The notes under the pieces: generated by a model
The model's input: only the letters and a program-made list of their open reading frames with translations
What the model was told of the DNA's origin: nothing
Database searches by the model: none
NCBI GenBank assembly: GCA_003427395.1
Contig: BFEA01000484.1
Coordinates: forward strand, 377,377 to 406,562
Direction of reading: 5' to 3'
DNA length: 29,186 nt
Source of the DNA: Chara braunii
Lineage: Eukaryota > Streptophyta > Charophyceae > Charales > Characeae
Program-made: the position numbers and the translations under genes
Part shown: in pieces, positions 9,646-18,518 of the stretch
Layout of the letters: each line of letters begins with the position of its first letter
Position numbering within the stretch: the stretch's first letter is position 1

Positions 9646-10140
9646 ATGTTCCGTCCTCGTCCCGTTTTCCGCTGCCCTCTTGATTACCTCTCTTTCTCCC
9701 CTCTCCCTCACATTGAATTCCCCCTAAATTACCGTATTTTCGCTAACCAACTGTTTTGTCATCATTTCGCCACACGACTTCTATGTACAGTCTTTCCCCA
9801 TCGTTCTCCCTCCTTCCCTCTCAACATCCTCCTTTTCAGCATCGCGTGGAGACAATACAACCATATGGAGTTGTATTGTATTATCTCCGGAACTTTTTCC
9901 GCTATGGAAGATTATGAGTCCCTACGGGACAATGTTCTCCGTACCATCCCCTCTTTATACCCCGACCATATCCTATCCCTATCCCGACCCAATCATCGAT
10001 TCCCCCTCGTGCATCGGATCGTCCACTTCGTCGACCTCAGTGACGAAGCTGCGGATTATTTCCCTCCGCTCCCACCCGAATGGTCGCGGCCCCTCCACAA
10101 CCCTCTCCTTGTCGACTACCGCTGGGCGAACTTCCAATGA
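9646..10140 (+). CDS. Accessory ORF Z of element A (unknown function)
   Basis: Open for 164 codons from the ATG at 9646, the start shared by position with M (15325). The open frame extends upstream to 9547 in this copy. Segments alignable with M: FRPRPVFRCPLDYL, FATRLL..VFPH, ILLFSIAWR, HMELYCIISGTF, LR..VLRTIPSLYPD and HRFPLVHRI. This is the best preserved accessory ORF here, with no internal stop. It overlaps the end of the Y reading frame as seen in M. No known domain recognised. Hydrophobic strands alternate with charged helices; no clear transmembrane segment or signal peptide. It could be a regulatory, capsid-associated or assembly protein of the element; nothing in the sequence decides this. 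Confidence 0.6.
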   Translation: MFRPRPVFRCPLDYLSFSPLPHIEFPLNYRIFANQLFCHHFATRLLCTVFPHRSPSFPLNILLFSIAWRQYNHMELYCIISGTFSAMEDYESLRDNVLRTIPSLYPDHILSLSRPNHRFPLVHRIVHFVDLSDEAADYFPPLPPEWSRPLHNPLLVDYRWANFQ

Positions 10141-10454
10141 TGCAGTCGTACCAGTGAAGGACACTACAGACCATGATGGCGTCACCTGGAATAAGAGAGT
10201 TGCTCATGACAAAACTGGATACGAGGGGTACTAGCAACACAAGCCAGTAGACTCGCGAAGATATTGCAATTGACATTGGCGTCAACATGAACTCTGGCTC
10301 AATCATCTGCGCTAATGAAGACGATCTCCCTCCTGATACGCTGGGTTCCTCATTCATCCTCTCGCCCCTTTCTTCCTCCTTCGCCATGTAAACCAGCTTT
10401 TCTGCATGCAATCAAGAGATCGCATAATTTTGGAAACCCCCTGAGCGTCACATA
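10141..10454 (+). other. 3' internal spacer of element A up to the LTR
   Basis: 314 bases between the ORF Z stop and the 3' LTR with no supported gene. The last bases (TTGGAAACCCCCTGAGCGTCACATA) match the corresponding end of M (TTGGAACCCCCTGGGGGTCACATA on the minus strand), so this is the end of the internal region and where a polypurine tract would lie. A classic purine run is not obvious. Confidence 0.6.
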
Positions 10455-10461
10455 TGTGACG
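10446..10461. repeat. 16-bp palindrome across the 3' LTR start of A
   Basis: CGTCACATATGTGACG is a perfect palindrome whose second half is the first bases of the LTR (TGTGACG from 10455). In M the same junction carries the 14-bp palindrome GTCACATATGTGAC (14551-14564), while the 5' LTR start of M does not extend it upstream. The left half therefore belongs to the internal region. Confidence 0.65.
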
Positions 10462-11065
10462 AACCAGCTTCTGAGCCTGCGTCATCTTCCGGACCCCTTC
10501 TCTCTCTTTCTCTTTTCGAATTTTGCTCGGCCCAACAAGGCCCCTCTCTGTTTTTGATTAAAGATGCCTTGATGAGACCCGTGTTGGTTCTTGAAATTCT
10601 GTTTTCATAATCTGGGAAATGCATGGGAATTGCGCGCGCTTTAGTAAGCGCGCGAGAAATTTGGCCCGACAATTAGAAATTCTGAAATAAACGGAGCTCG
10701 ACGTGTCCTTTTTGTGCATGAATGTTCTCGACTGTGTCACGGAAAACTCTGGGAATTTGGTGGGAATACAAATGGATGTAGGACTGCCTTTTCTCGTGCC
10801 TACTTTACGCGCGGATATGGTGATTTCAATTTCTGAATTAGCATAGGACCTAGGAATCTGTAACTGTTTTCGTGCCTCTTTTTGCATTCGTGATCGGCGC
10901 CATGCAAGCGAGCTTCCCCCTTTCTGCTCCCCTCGCCATCTTCGACGCTCCCTTCGTGCACGCGCTCACTCTCCTGCCGTAACCGTTTTTCCCTCTCTCT
11001 CTCTCTCTTTCTTTCCACGCCCGCCTTTTCTCTTTCTTGATCATCTGAATCTTGGATCAGTTTCA

Positions 11066-11256
11066 CGCTATCCTGCGCACCCTTCTTCCTCCCACTCTGA
11101 GTCCTACGCCCAAGAGCCCGGTCGATCCTCTCCTCACTCCGTCCAGCCAAGGAGAGGCGCNCGCTATCCTGCGCACCCTTCTTCCTCCCACTCTGAGTCC
11201 TACGCCCAAGAGCCCGGTCGATCCTCTCCTCACTCCGTCCAGCCAAGGAGAGGCGC
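11066..11256 (+). repeat. Duplicated 95-mer around an assembly gap (N at 11161)
   Basis: 11066-11160 and 11162-11256 are identical and separated by one N. The same 95 bases are also positions 1-95 of this window. This is what unmerged contig ends with a shared overlap look like, so it is most likely an assembly artefact rather than a tandem repeat. Confidence 0.85.
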
Positions 11257-12179
11257 CGTGTAAGGAGAAACTCCGTGTCCTATTACGCGACGACTCTGAT
11301 TGGTTGTGATCGGACTCAGCAGGATCGACATGCCTTTCGCCGGACGATTATCCCCATGTCCTCTCTCACCCTTCCCGGACTCAACCTTCATCCTCCCTCG
11401 TACCTACCTCCCTTCCCGCAACTATAAATCTCGCAAGCGCGCCCGTAAATCTCTCTCTCAACTCGTCTACCAGCTTCCGGGAAGCAGTGGCTAGATGGTA
11501 TGTGTGGAGTGCGAGTCGAAAAGTCCCGATGAGCTGACTGTAGCCTGGCCGGCGGTGCGACTGATTGCCACGACGGACTGTGGGATCCGGGCAGGCCGCG
11601 TCGAGACTAAGTCGGTGGGGTGACGATCGCATTGGTGGAAAGTGGCACGTGAAGGGCGGGATCATCAATGCATGCATGGGGATAGTGATCGGAGTTGAAT
11701 GGATGAATGGCCCGGGGCCATAGTGGAACTTCACGGCGGATGCGTCTCCTTGTCTCGAATCTATTCCTTGGAGTGAGTTCAGTTTGGTGGTAGTTAAGCC
11801 GAAAACTCTTTTTCATCGTCGAATCTTTGTGTAATTTTCATTTATCTTGTCTGCTCCGCGTTTTTTCCTCCCTACCTTCTCTCTCTCAATGACATGAACG
11901 ATTATGGATGTTTGTTGATCTATTGCACACAACGGATGAGATGATTGTTCTGACTACCGCCTAATCAGTCGCAGGGTAGGGGTGAAGAGCACACGGAGAA
12001 CTGACTGTTGTGTGGCTGCCATTTTCGCACCTTCCTCGATGAATGTCTGTGAGAAGTGAATGAGAATGCTTGGATCATGTCATGATGAGATGATTGTCTG
12101 TTGGACGTGTCTCTGACAAGTCGTAGGATCGTTGTGATTAATATGTAGGATGCATGCTGGATAAGATTTCACTATTGCT

Positions 12180-12712
12180 ATGTGGACCTATTGTCCCGAG
12201 CCGACTGGGCACGGGCCTCCCACGTCCCCGCCACGCCCCTTCCCGTATAACGAGAAGAGGACACGTGTATGCGAGTGGGACGTACGAGAAGTCGTCGCCA
12301 AGATCGGCAGAAGATACTACTTCCCTGCTGAAACCCGATGCTCTGGATTTGTCGGTGCTGGTTTGTTATTGTAGACACACACTTTCCGCCTTATTCGTTG
12401 CTATTGCCATTTAATGAGCTGATCGTCATCCCGTGGTCGGCAGTAGCTCCCCATTGGCCTAACACTCTGTGCAGCGATTGTCACCCCGTCGAGCGTTACC
12501 AATCGAAGGGCTTTCACTATCGAGTACGAGAGGAAGATGAGTATAAGGAAAGAGCCACTCGGTTATGGCCTTCCACGTCAGATTCAGAGTTATGTAATGA
12601 GCTACGTCGGGACTTGACCCGGAAACGGGATACCAAGTATGTGCCCACCCCCTTTCAGGCGAAACGAAAAGCGGCAGTTCGATGGGAAGTTCAACGATAC
12701 TTTTTGGATTGA
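12180..12712 (+). pseudogene. LTR-embedded ORF, copy in 3' LTR of A
   Basis: Same unknown ORF as at 1009-1541. MWTY... from 12180 runs to a TAG at 12372; the continuation is in the overlapping frame from 12338 (FVIVDTHFPPYS) and is open to TGA 12712. The in-frame TAA of the 5' LTR copy is a serine codon (TCA) here, so 12338-12712 is the best preserved C-terminal half: VAPHWPNTLCSDC, KGFHYRVREEDEYKERA, PSTSDSELCNELRRDLTRKRDT and WEVQRYFLD. It shares with the 5' LTR the one-base deletion relative to C and M, as expected for the two LTRs of one element or lineage. Confidence 0.6.
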
Positions 12713-13475
12713 ACTTCCCCGCGCCGCGCGGCCCGCGCGCGCCTTTTTCTCCCTCAAAACCCGCGCAGTAACTGACCCTCCCCCTTCTTACTAAGTCACC
12801 AGCACAGGGGATTTTGGTTCTGTCCGTGTCCCCACACTCAACTTTCCAAAAATCCTTGGCACACCCCATCTCGCTGTCTTTCTGAGGCCCCTTCCGCAAT
12901 TTAAATACTCCGAATGGAAGACAGCGCAGGGCGTGAGGTTGAGCGTCACAGGATCACCCAATGGACCAAGGCATTGCAAACCCCTGCGGCCGACTAGAAT
13001 ATTTTGAAAATGACCGCCGGGGCCCAAAAGGAATCATCCTTGGAAGACCACCCCGAGGATAGGTGGAATGACGGTGGGAATTTCCTTTATAAACAACCAG
13101 TACTTGGCCCAGCTATCGATGCCGAGCCTGAAAATGGGCTGCGCACAATTTTGCACCGACCCACAGCGCAACAAAAAAAACTTTGTTTTGGCTGGAGCCT
13201 GGCGGCGCCAGCCTTTGAGGGCCGGTACCCCGAGCCTCCGGAAGTTGCGGTACCCCACGGCCGATGTATGGGCTGAAGGAAACTTCCTTCGGCCCCGAGG
13301 ACGCCCCAAGGAGTGTCTAAGGAACCCCTTAGTAGCAGTGGTAGTTAGGTAGTGAAAGGTGAAATTGAGAGAACAATATAGCTTAGTAATGGAAAAAAAG
13401 ATAAGAAATCGTGGCGAGTAAGAGCAACCACGCCTCCAACCCGCCAGTACTTTCAACCTTTTTTTGAGAGCCACG

Positions 13476-13500
13476 CATCCGCCACGGTTTGTGGCGGATG
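13476..13500. repeat. Perfect 10-bp stem hairpin
   Basis: CATCCGCCAC, a 5-base spacer GGTTT, then GTGGCGGATG. GC-rich stem. It lies in the unassigned island, 21 bases before the tandem repeat. Confidence 0.7.
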
Positions 13501-13521
13501 GCGGGTAATGCAATCACGGCC

Positions 13522-13749
13522 ATGTGACTCGTCTACAAACAGCAAGTCGCGCTTCGCGGCAGTTGTCCCTCCTAAGGTAAGCTAGGTAATGCTCCCAGTA
13601 CTGCTACTCCTACTACCCGTGGACCGTGAGGACCCAGGGGATGTGACCCGTATACAAACAGCAAGTCGCGCTACGCGGCAATTGTCCCTCCTAAGGTAAG
13701 CTGGGTAGTGCTCCCAGTACTGCAACAAGACTGTGAGGACCCAGAGGCC
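13522..13749 (+). repeat. Two-unit tandem repeat, period about 119 bp
   Basis: Unit 1 13522-13640 and unit 2 13641-13749 share ATGTGAC, TACAAACAGCAAGTCGCGCT, GTCCCTCCTAAGGTAAGCT and GAGGACCCAG blocks in the same order, with unit 2 about 10 bases shorter in the middle. Both contain a small GC-rich inverted repeat (CGCGCTTCGCG in unit 1). Origin not recognised. Confidence 0.75.
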
Positions 13750-14280
13750 AAGTCCGACTACCGGCAGCTTTGAGTTTCTCCGACCCCGAATCTGGAGGTG
13801 TTTGCGGGGAGGTGCCGTTGAGGAAACATCAACTCGATTTTCTGTATGTTTCCAGCAGCACGTCCAGAACAGAATCGGGCATTGAAGAAACTCAACGTCG
13901 CGACGTAGTGGGACCCACCCTCCCCCGGCTTCATTTGGAATTTGAAATGAAGCTCCAAGCAGTTCGCAAAGGCATGGCTGCGATATTTAAATTCGAGAAA
14001 AGAATCAATAGCGAGTCCCCCATTCGAGGCGCTGTCTTCAAAACAGGGAGTGCATCGCGAGCCAGTTCTCTCGAAAACAATGGTCCATTTTCGACGCTCC
14101 CCTTTCTTCAAATCGAGAGTTCGTACAGCCTTAGGGGGGTTCCCCACCCTTTCTTCTCACGATTGCTGTGATATGCGCCCCTCCTCCTCCCCTGCCTGGA
14201 TTCACGAAAGACGTCGTCCTGACCCGGCGTTCGCGGGCTGCAATTGCAAGCACGTCATGCAGCTGAGTGAGTGGTACTGC

Positions 14281-14556
14281 GCCAAAACCCGACAACAAAA
14301 CAAGAAAGAAGCAACGTCAAACATTATTAATTGCACTTTTGTCGGCGCGCCAGCCACTCAATCGGTCATCCCAGGACTCGCCCGGCTCTGAACCCAGCCA
14401 TTGAAAAGAAGCGACGTGAAAAGACGAAGAAGCGAGGACACTGATGCAATTTTTCCTTCGATCCCGACCTCCCGTAATTGGCCCAACCTTCCCATCTTAG
14501 GACCCCTCATTGCCATCGAGCAGAAAATAGCGCGGAACTGAAAGTGGTTCGTCACA
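14281..14556 (-). mobile_element. Truncated 3' LTR of element M (first ~280 bp)
   Basis: On the minus strand it begins TGTGACGAACCACTTT at 14556, as the 5' LTR of M does at 25338. Similarity to 25063-25338 continues to about 14280, where it stops abruptly. The remaining ~2.2 kb of the LTR is absent. Confidence 0.85.
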
Positions 14557-14866
14557 TATGTGACCCCCAGGGGGTTCCAATCTTGAGCAAGCTCCTGCTT
14601 GCTCGTCATTATGACACGTGTCGATCTCTCTAATCGATCGACACACAGAGCTTCCTTTGTTGCCACTTACCATGTGAAAAGAGTGTGGAAGTCATCCAGT
14701 ATGGCAACGTGGCTCTCTTCTACAAGTTCCTCAGGAAGGGCTCTCTTTAATCCAAGGAGGGGATTATTCGTGCCATCGTCGTGGCACGCGCCAATCAACC
14801 GTGCATCAATGACCAACAGGAAGAGGAAAGGGAAGATGATACATGGGGGTATGGCGAGGGGGTGGG

Positions 14867-15325
14867 TTAGTCAGGAACGGGGGTAGGAAATTCTCCATTC
14901 CCGCTACTGTCATCGGAAGCTCCTGATATCCGATGATAGCCAGGGAATCGGGTACCACTATGAGGAAGGGATGCGAGATAGTCGGTGTAGAGGGTGGTGA
15001 AAGTTCGGAAGAGTGCGGTGCGCAAGTGATCGTGGTTTTCGCATGAGGGGATAGTCCCCGTGATCATGCAGTAAACCTCGATGATGTTGTGTCCTCGCCA
15101 CGAGGCACTGAAGAGAAGGGCGTGGAGACAGAAGACAGGGGTGGCACACCGGGTAGAGGGATGGGGATGAACCGTGACAGCAAGACGGGTGGCATAGAAA
15201 AAGCGGAAGGTGTCTATCGGAAAGGGATTGCGGGGGAAGGTGATGCGGGTGGTGATCTGGCGAAGGGTGAGGTGGTCAAGGGGACGACGGGATAAGGATC
15301 GAGGACGAAGCCCGATGCCCCGCAT
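14867..15325 (-). CDS. Accessory ORF Z of element M (unknown function)
   Basis: 152 codons from the ATG at 15325 (MRGIGLRPRS...), open to the stop at 14867; the open frame also extends upstream to 15493. It aligns over most of its length with 9646-10140: LRPRSLSRRPLDHL, FYATRLAVTVHPH, ALLFSASWR, NIIEVYCMITGTI, LRTALFRTFTTLYTDYL and GYHRI. The two copies are clearly diverged at the nucleotide level, yet both frames are free of stops, which supports a real gene. The first bases overlap the end of the Y frame (stop at 15276), so Z would start by internal initiation or reinitiation. No known fold recognised. Confidence 0.62.
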   Translation of the reverse strand: MRGIGLRPRSLSRRPLDHLTLRQITTRITFPRNPFPIDTFRFFYATRLAVTVHPHPSTRCATPVFCLHALLFSASWRGHNIIEVYCMITGTIPSCENHDHLRTALFRTFTTLYTDYLASLPHSGTRFPGYHRISGASDDSSGNGEFPTPVPD

Positions 15326-16317
15326 CGGTACGAGCTCGGACTGGTGGACGGGCGAAGGTGGAGGGGGAGGGGGATTGGCTTCGTCGTCGCCTGGTCGGTG
15401 CGCTCGAAGTCGTGGCAGCAGGGTCCCCATCCTCTGGCTTGGGCGGCTCCGGATCCTTGGCTGGATCGTCCAAGATTGGCAGATCCGTTCCACTTGCGTA
15501 TTCTAACGGCTGCTTACCGGACGTGATTTCTTCCCTGCGCCGTGCCACCGCCTCTGAATCTCCCTCCTGCGCTTCTGTGTGGCCTGCCTCCTCGCCCAAG
15601 CTTTCCCACTCAGACTCCTCTTGTTCCTCGTCCTCTTCTTCGGTGCTCTGCTCTCCCTCGATATGCTCGCTATAACTCCCTTCTTCTAGGGTTTCTTCTT
15701 TTTCTTCCTCGTCGTCCTGTTCCTCCTCTTCTAGCGTTAGCCCCTTCTTCGGAGGCCGTTTGAGGCTGAAAAAATGCGAGGTCGATTATCCTCCGCGGGT
15801 CCAGGTATTCTCGTTGCGATGGAGGGTTGTTGTCACCTGCCTGCTCCTCGAGGCAGGCCGACCACTGTCGGTAGGGTGTCAGAGTTCGTGAAAGGATGTG
15901 CGGGACCGTACTTTCGTCACACTACGAAAGGATATCGAGAGGGAGATCGTCGACCAGCTGCGCGAAGGGAATCGTGAGTTCCTGTACGATCAGTTGTCGA
16001 TGGTCGGGCCACACCGATCCGGATAGAAATCCGAGGAGGTCTCCTTCCACCTCCGTCCTCCAAACTTGGATGATCAACAGCTCCACGTATTCGATCCAGG
16101 AGTGGTGCTCTATGTCCCTCGTACACGTCAGTTGCACCCCGACCAGACACATCGATAGATCGACGAAGTGCTCGCACCACAGTTCCCACTGTCTTCGATC
16201 GAGGAGGGGAACAACGAGTGATTCCAGACGAAAGGAGAGACGGGGGCAAAGGTTAGACTGCCAGAAGGTAGGGAAGAGAGATGGGAGAGCGAAGGTAGAG
16301 AACTGGGAGCGGTTCAT
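15276..16317 (-). pseudogene. Accessory ORF Y of element M (acidic tail and Arg/Ser block)
   Basis: The ATG at 16317 overlaps the X stop in ATGA. The first 131 codons are open (MNRSQFSTFALPS..., PRLSFRLESLVVPLL, IEYVELLIIQVWR, FAQLVDDLPLDIL) to a TAG at 15922. Reading on, a segment LSRTLTPYRQW matches LERKLTPTIIW of A. After a frame change near 15730 a strongly acidic stretch (LEEEEQDDEEEKEETLEEG, STEEEDEEQEESEWE) leads to T-R-R-R-R-S-Q-S-P-S-P and a stop at 15276. Architecture: globular N-terminal domain, acidic linker, short basic Ser/Arg block. It aligns with 8727-9593 in A. Function unknown. Confidence 0.55.
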
Positions 16318-16794
16318 TGGGGGTGCTGGAAAGGGACGAGCTCAGGAAGCACCACCGCCGACTCGTGCCGAGACGTTCGGAGCCCTCCAACGCCTATGCC
16401 TTCCGTGGGGACAAGATTGTCGTTGCGGCGCGTAAGCCACTTATTCCACTCCGTTGCCAGTTGCTGGCCCCACTCCCTTAGCGACGATCGGATGGTCGTG
16501 TGTCGTAGAGGGTTGATCGCGCTAATATCACCGCTAAAGATGACGATGGTAGACGTGGCTAACTCCCAGTGCTGACAGCCGTCGAACGGCCAACGCCTCT
16601 GCCAACACGATCGCTTGACGATGGCCCGTGAATTTGAACTCCGTCGCCGCATACACCCCGGTGGTGCTGAAGAACTGCACGAGTCGGAGCAGATTTGGAC
16701 TGAGCCGCGGATGACAAACTTGTCGAATTGCCGAAATGTCGCCACGTGGCGCCAGCATGTGATCGTCGAGAGCTCGCTCAGTGAGAAAACTCAT
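16314..16794 (-). pseudogene. Accessory ORF X of element M (unknown function)
   Basis: The ATG at 16794 overlaps the integrase stop in ATGA (16791-16794). It reads MSFLTERALDD..., HPRLSPNLLRLVQFF, AIVLAEALAV; a one-base frame change occurs near 16555, after which STIVIFSGDISAI and LREWGQQLATEW continue to the stop at 16314, itself overlapping the Y start in ATGA. Predicted intact length is about 160 residues, equal to the A copy. Conserved blocks relative to A are HPRLSP-LLR, VLAEAL, V-FSGD and EWGQ-L. No known domain. Confidence 0.6.
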
Positions 16795-18518
16795 GGCGAT
16801 GGCGATGGGGACGGGGTATGAGAAGGGGCAAGAGATGCAGGAGGGGATAAGAGCGATAAAGAGTCGTCGTCCTCCTCTATAGCGAAGGAGGAAGCAGACC
16901 CAGCTGGAGATGGAGAGGAAGGGAGAAGACGTAGATAGGAACACGTGGCGAGTGATCGGTCGAGCCGATCGGCTGCCGGAGGCCTCAGGCACAAGCCGCA
17001 CGGTGTTCACGCCATTCGGTCCGAGCTCGACTACGCGAAATCGCCCGAAGAATCATGGCGCTAGCTTACCGTGGCGAGAACATTTCCTTACCTGCACGTT
17101 GTCACCCAATTTATACTGGGGCCGTGGTCGTGCATTCCCATTTCGGACCTCGTAACTGCGAACCTGCCGACCGTGGGCCAACTCAGTTATTTTCTGGCGC
17201 TTTTGGGCTAATCGGGGAAGGGACCGCTCCATCAGTTCCATGTGTCGCTTGGCCTTGTCCCGAACTGTGGCCCTTGTGGGTCGCCGGTTCAATGAAGATT
17301 CATCGGGGAGGCTCAGTATCGAGACACAAGCTACACTATTGGTTCGTAATTGGAAGGGGCTAAGGCCCGTCGATTCGTGAGGCGTTCCCCGATGGATCGC
17401 CAGGATGTGATCTACGATATCGGGCGAGGGCCTCGGGTCCCGTGCCACGATGTTTCGTCACAATGCTGTCTTTATCACCTGATTTGCATCTTTTACCAGC
17501 CCGTTAGATTGTGACATGTGGAGTACAGTGTTCCGAATGGCGACGCCATGTACTACCATATTCCTTAAAACCTCCTCTCTGAATTCTACCCCATTATCGG
17601 TCAGGATTTCCTCTGTGTCATGATGCATCCCTAAAAACCGGTTGACATATCGTGTGATTTCAGCCGCCTGTCGCGTACGACACGGATATGCCTCGATCCA
17701 TTTCAAGAAATGATCCACAAATACTAATAGGATTGGATACTCGCAGATATTGGGTACAGGGGGTACCACAATATTGGGAGTGTCCATGCTAACTCTTTGA
17801 AAAGACCGTTCAACTACCGTTGGCACTATCGATCTTGGTGGTTGAATCGGCGCCTTGTCAGCGGCGCAGACTTTGCAGTTCTGGACAATGAACTTCACAT
17901 CGTCGCGAATATTGGACCAATACCACTCATTTTTGTCGATTGCTGCTTCCGTAATCCGTACAGCAAAATGGGCGGCAGCTTCCTCATGCGATGTCTTCAC
18001 CCAATCATACCTCATGACCGGGTGCGGTACTACCATCCAAATTCCACTGCCGTCCGTCTTTCGTTTTTCTAACCGACCCTCGTTCCAGCGATAGTCCTGA
18101 GCCCTTTCATTAGCCCTCCTCCGATCCTCCTTAGTGAAGTCCTGGAGGGGTTACCTACCAAGGTGGCGATCAAGGCGATGTCCGTCCATACCTCGGCCCT
18201 TCTAAACTTCTGCGTCTTTTCTAACCCTTTTGACGTGGCGTCTAGGAACCGAGCCTCGGTTGGGATCTTATTATCCCGACACAAGGGGCATAACCAAGGC
18301 TTATTGCCATTTTTGTACTGGATGCACGAGCCGTGAGCTCGTGCGACACACTGCCGACAATCTTTCCATTATGCATATCCTTCCCCACTAGGATGCATAG
18401 GGATCGAGTAAACGCGTGAAATTGCTTCGCAAAAATAGCAAAATTTGTCGGGTAGGGAGAGAAGAGATGATGGTGGAAGGGGCGAGAGCGGAGTTGCAAG
18501 ATTACCTCCGTCACCCAT
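16791..18518 (-). pseudogene. int: PHD finger plus integrase of element M
   Basis: A candidate start ATG at 18518 (MGDGGNLATP...) overlaps the RNase H stop (ATGGGTGA). Then follow the PHD-like finger (18279-18440), a YRWNEGRLEKRKTDGSG linker, and the integrase zinc region (HEEAAAHF, then C-K-V-C). The core has VSMDTPN (first Asp) and LTDNGVEF (second Asp), but the motif normally reading N-G-L-V-E is N-G-L-V-K, so the catalytic Glu is lost. The GPY/F-like module follows (KLGDNVQVRK, then in another frame FRVVELGPNGVN) and a Ser-rich acidic tail ending SPSPSP. Breaks: TAA in the PHD finger, frame changes near 18060 and 17055. The 17458-18036 part is open. Confidence 0.83.
18279..18440 (-). other. 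PHD-like C4HC3 zinc finger in pol, copy M
   Basis: 54 codons with exactly the same ligand spacing as in A: CYFC at the start, CRQC, then AHGSC, and W-L-C-P-L-C at the end. The Trp two residues before the seventh Cys, a PHD hallmark, is present. One TAA lies between the second and third Cys, directly before a Trp that is also present in A. All eight metal ligands are retained in both copies. Confidence 0.72.

Larger units (their letters stand above)
10455..12950 (+). mobile_element. 3' LTR of element A (joined across an assembly gap)
   Basis: Starts TGTGACGAACC as do both LTR ends of M, and from 11162 is a close direct repeat of 1-1770. The LTR end is either 12939 (...GTGAGGT, matching the 5' LTR up to the PBS) or 12950 (...GCGTCACA, which would be the inverted complement of the first bases). 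The first option is supported by A, M and C 5' LTR ends. Length is about 2.49 kb. It is interrupted by N at 11161 between duplicate 95-mers, so its two halves come from separate contigs and may not be the same copy. A CT-rich stretch lies at about 10990-11010. Confidence 0.82.
12951..14280. other. Unassigned island between elements A and M
   Basis: 1.33 kb with no match to either LTR type of this window. Open frames here (for example 13004-13276 and 13770-14171) lack any recognisable domain or conservation and I do not call them genes. It contains a perfect hairpin (13476-13500) and a two-unit tandem repeat (13522-13749). It sits where the remaining ~2.2 kb of the 3' LTR of M should be, so it replaced or interrupted that LTR, or marks a rearrangement or scaffold join. 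Confidence 0.5.

Noticed and set aside
8245-10140. Envelope gene in the post-integrase slot
   Set aside because: No signal peptide, transmembrane anchor, furin-like site or Cys-rich ectodomain is visible.
1-12950. Repeat-induced point mutation (fungal RIP)
   Set aside because: Base composition stays balanced and stops are few and of mixed origin; RIP would give many more C-to-T changes.
13004-13513. Open frames on both strands in the island (13004-13276, 13034-13513)
   Set aside because: No recognised domain, no second copy to compare, and overlapping frames of similar length on both strands suggest chance.
13570-13590. CCTCCTAAGGTAAGC resembling a conserved large-subunit rRNA stretch
   Set aside because: Only partly alike, repeated with a 119-bp period, and surrounding bases do not follow rRNA.
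13522-13749. Possible CRISPR-like repeat array
   Set aside because: Only two long, inexact units directly adjacent without unique spacers, in a eukaryotic transposon setting.
18511-18518. ATGGGTGA as a conserved overlap between RNase H and PHD-integrase ORFs
   Set aside because: The relative frame differs in A (offset +2 versus +1), so the overlap is not conserved.
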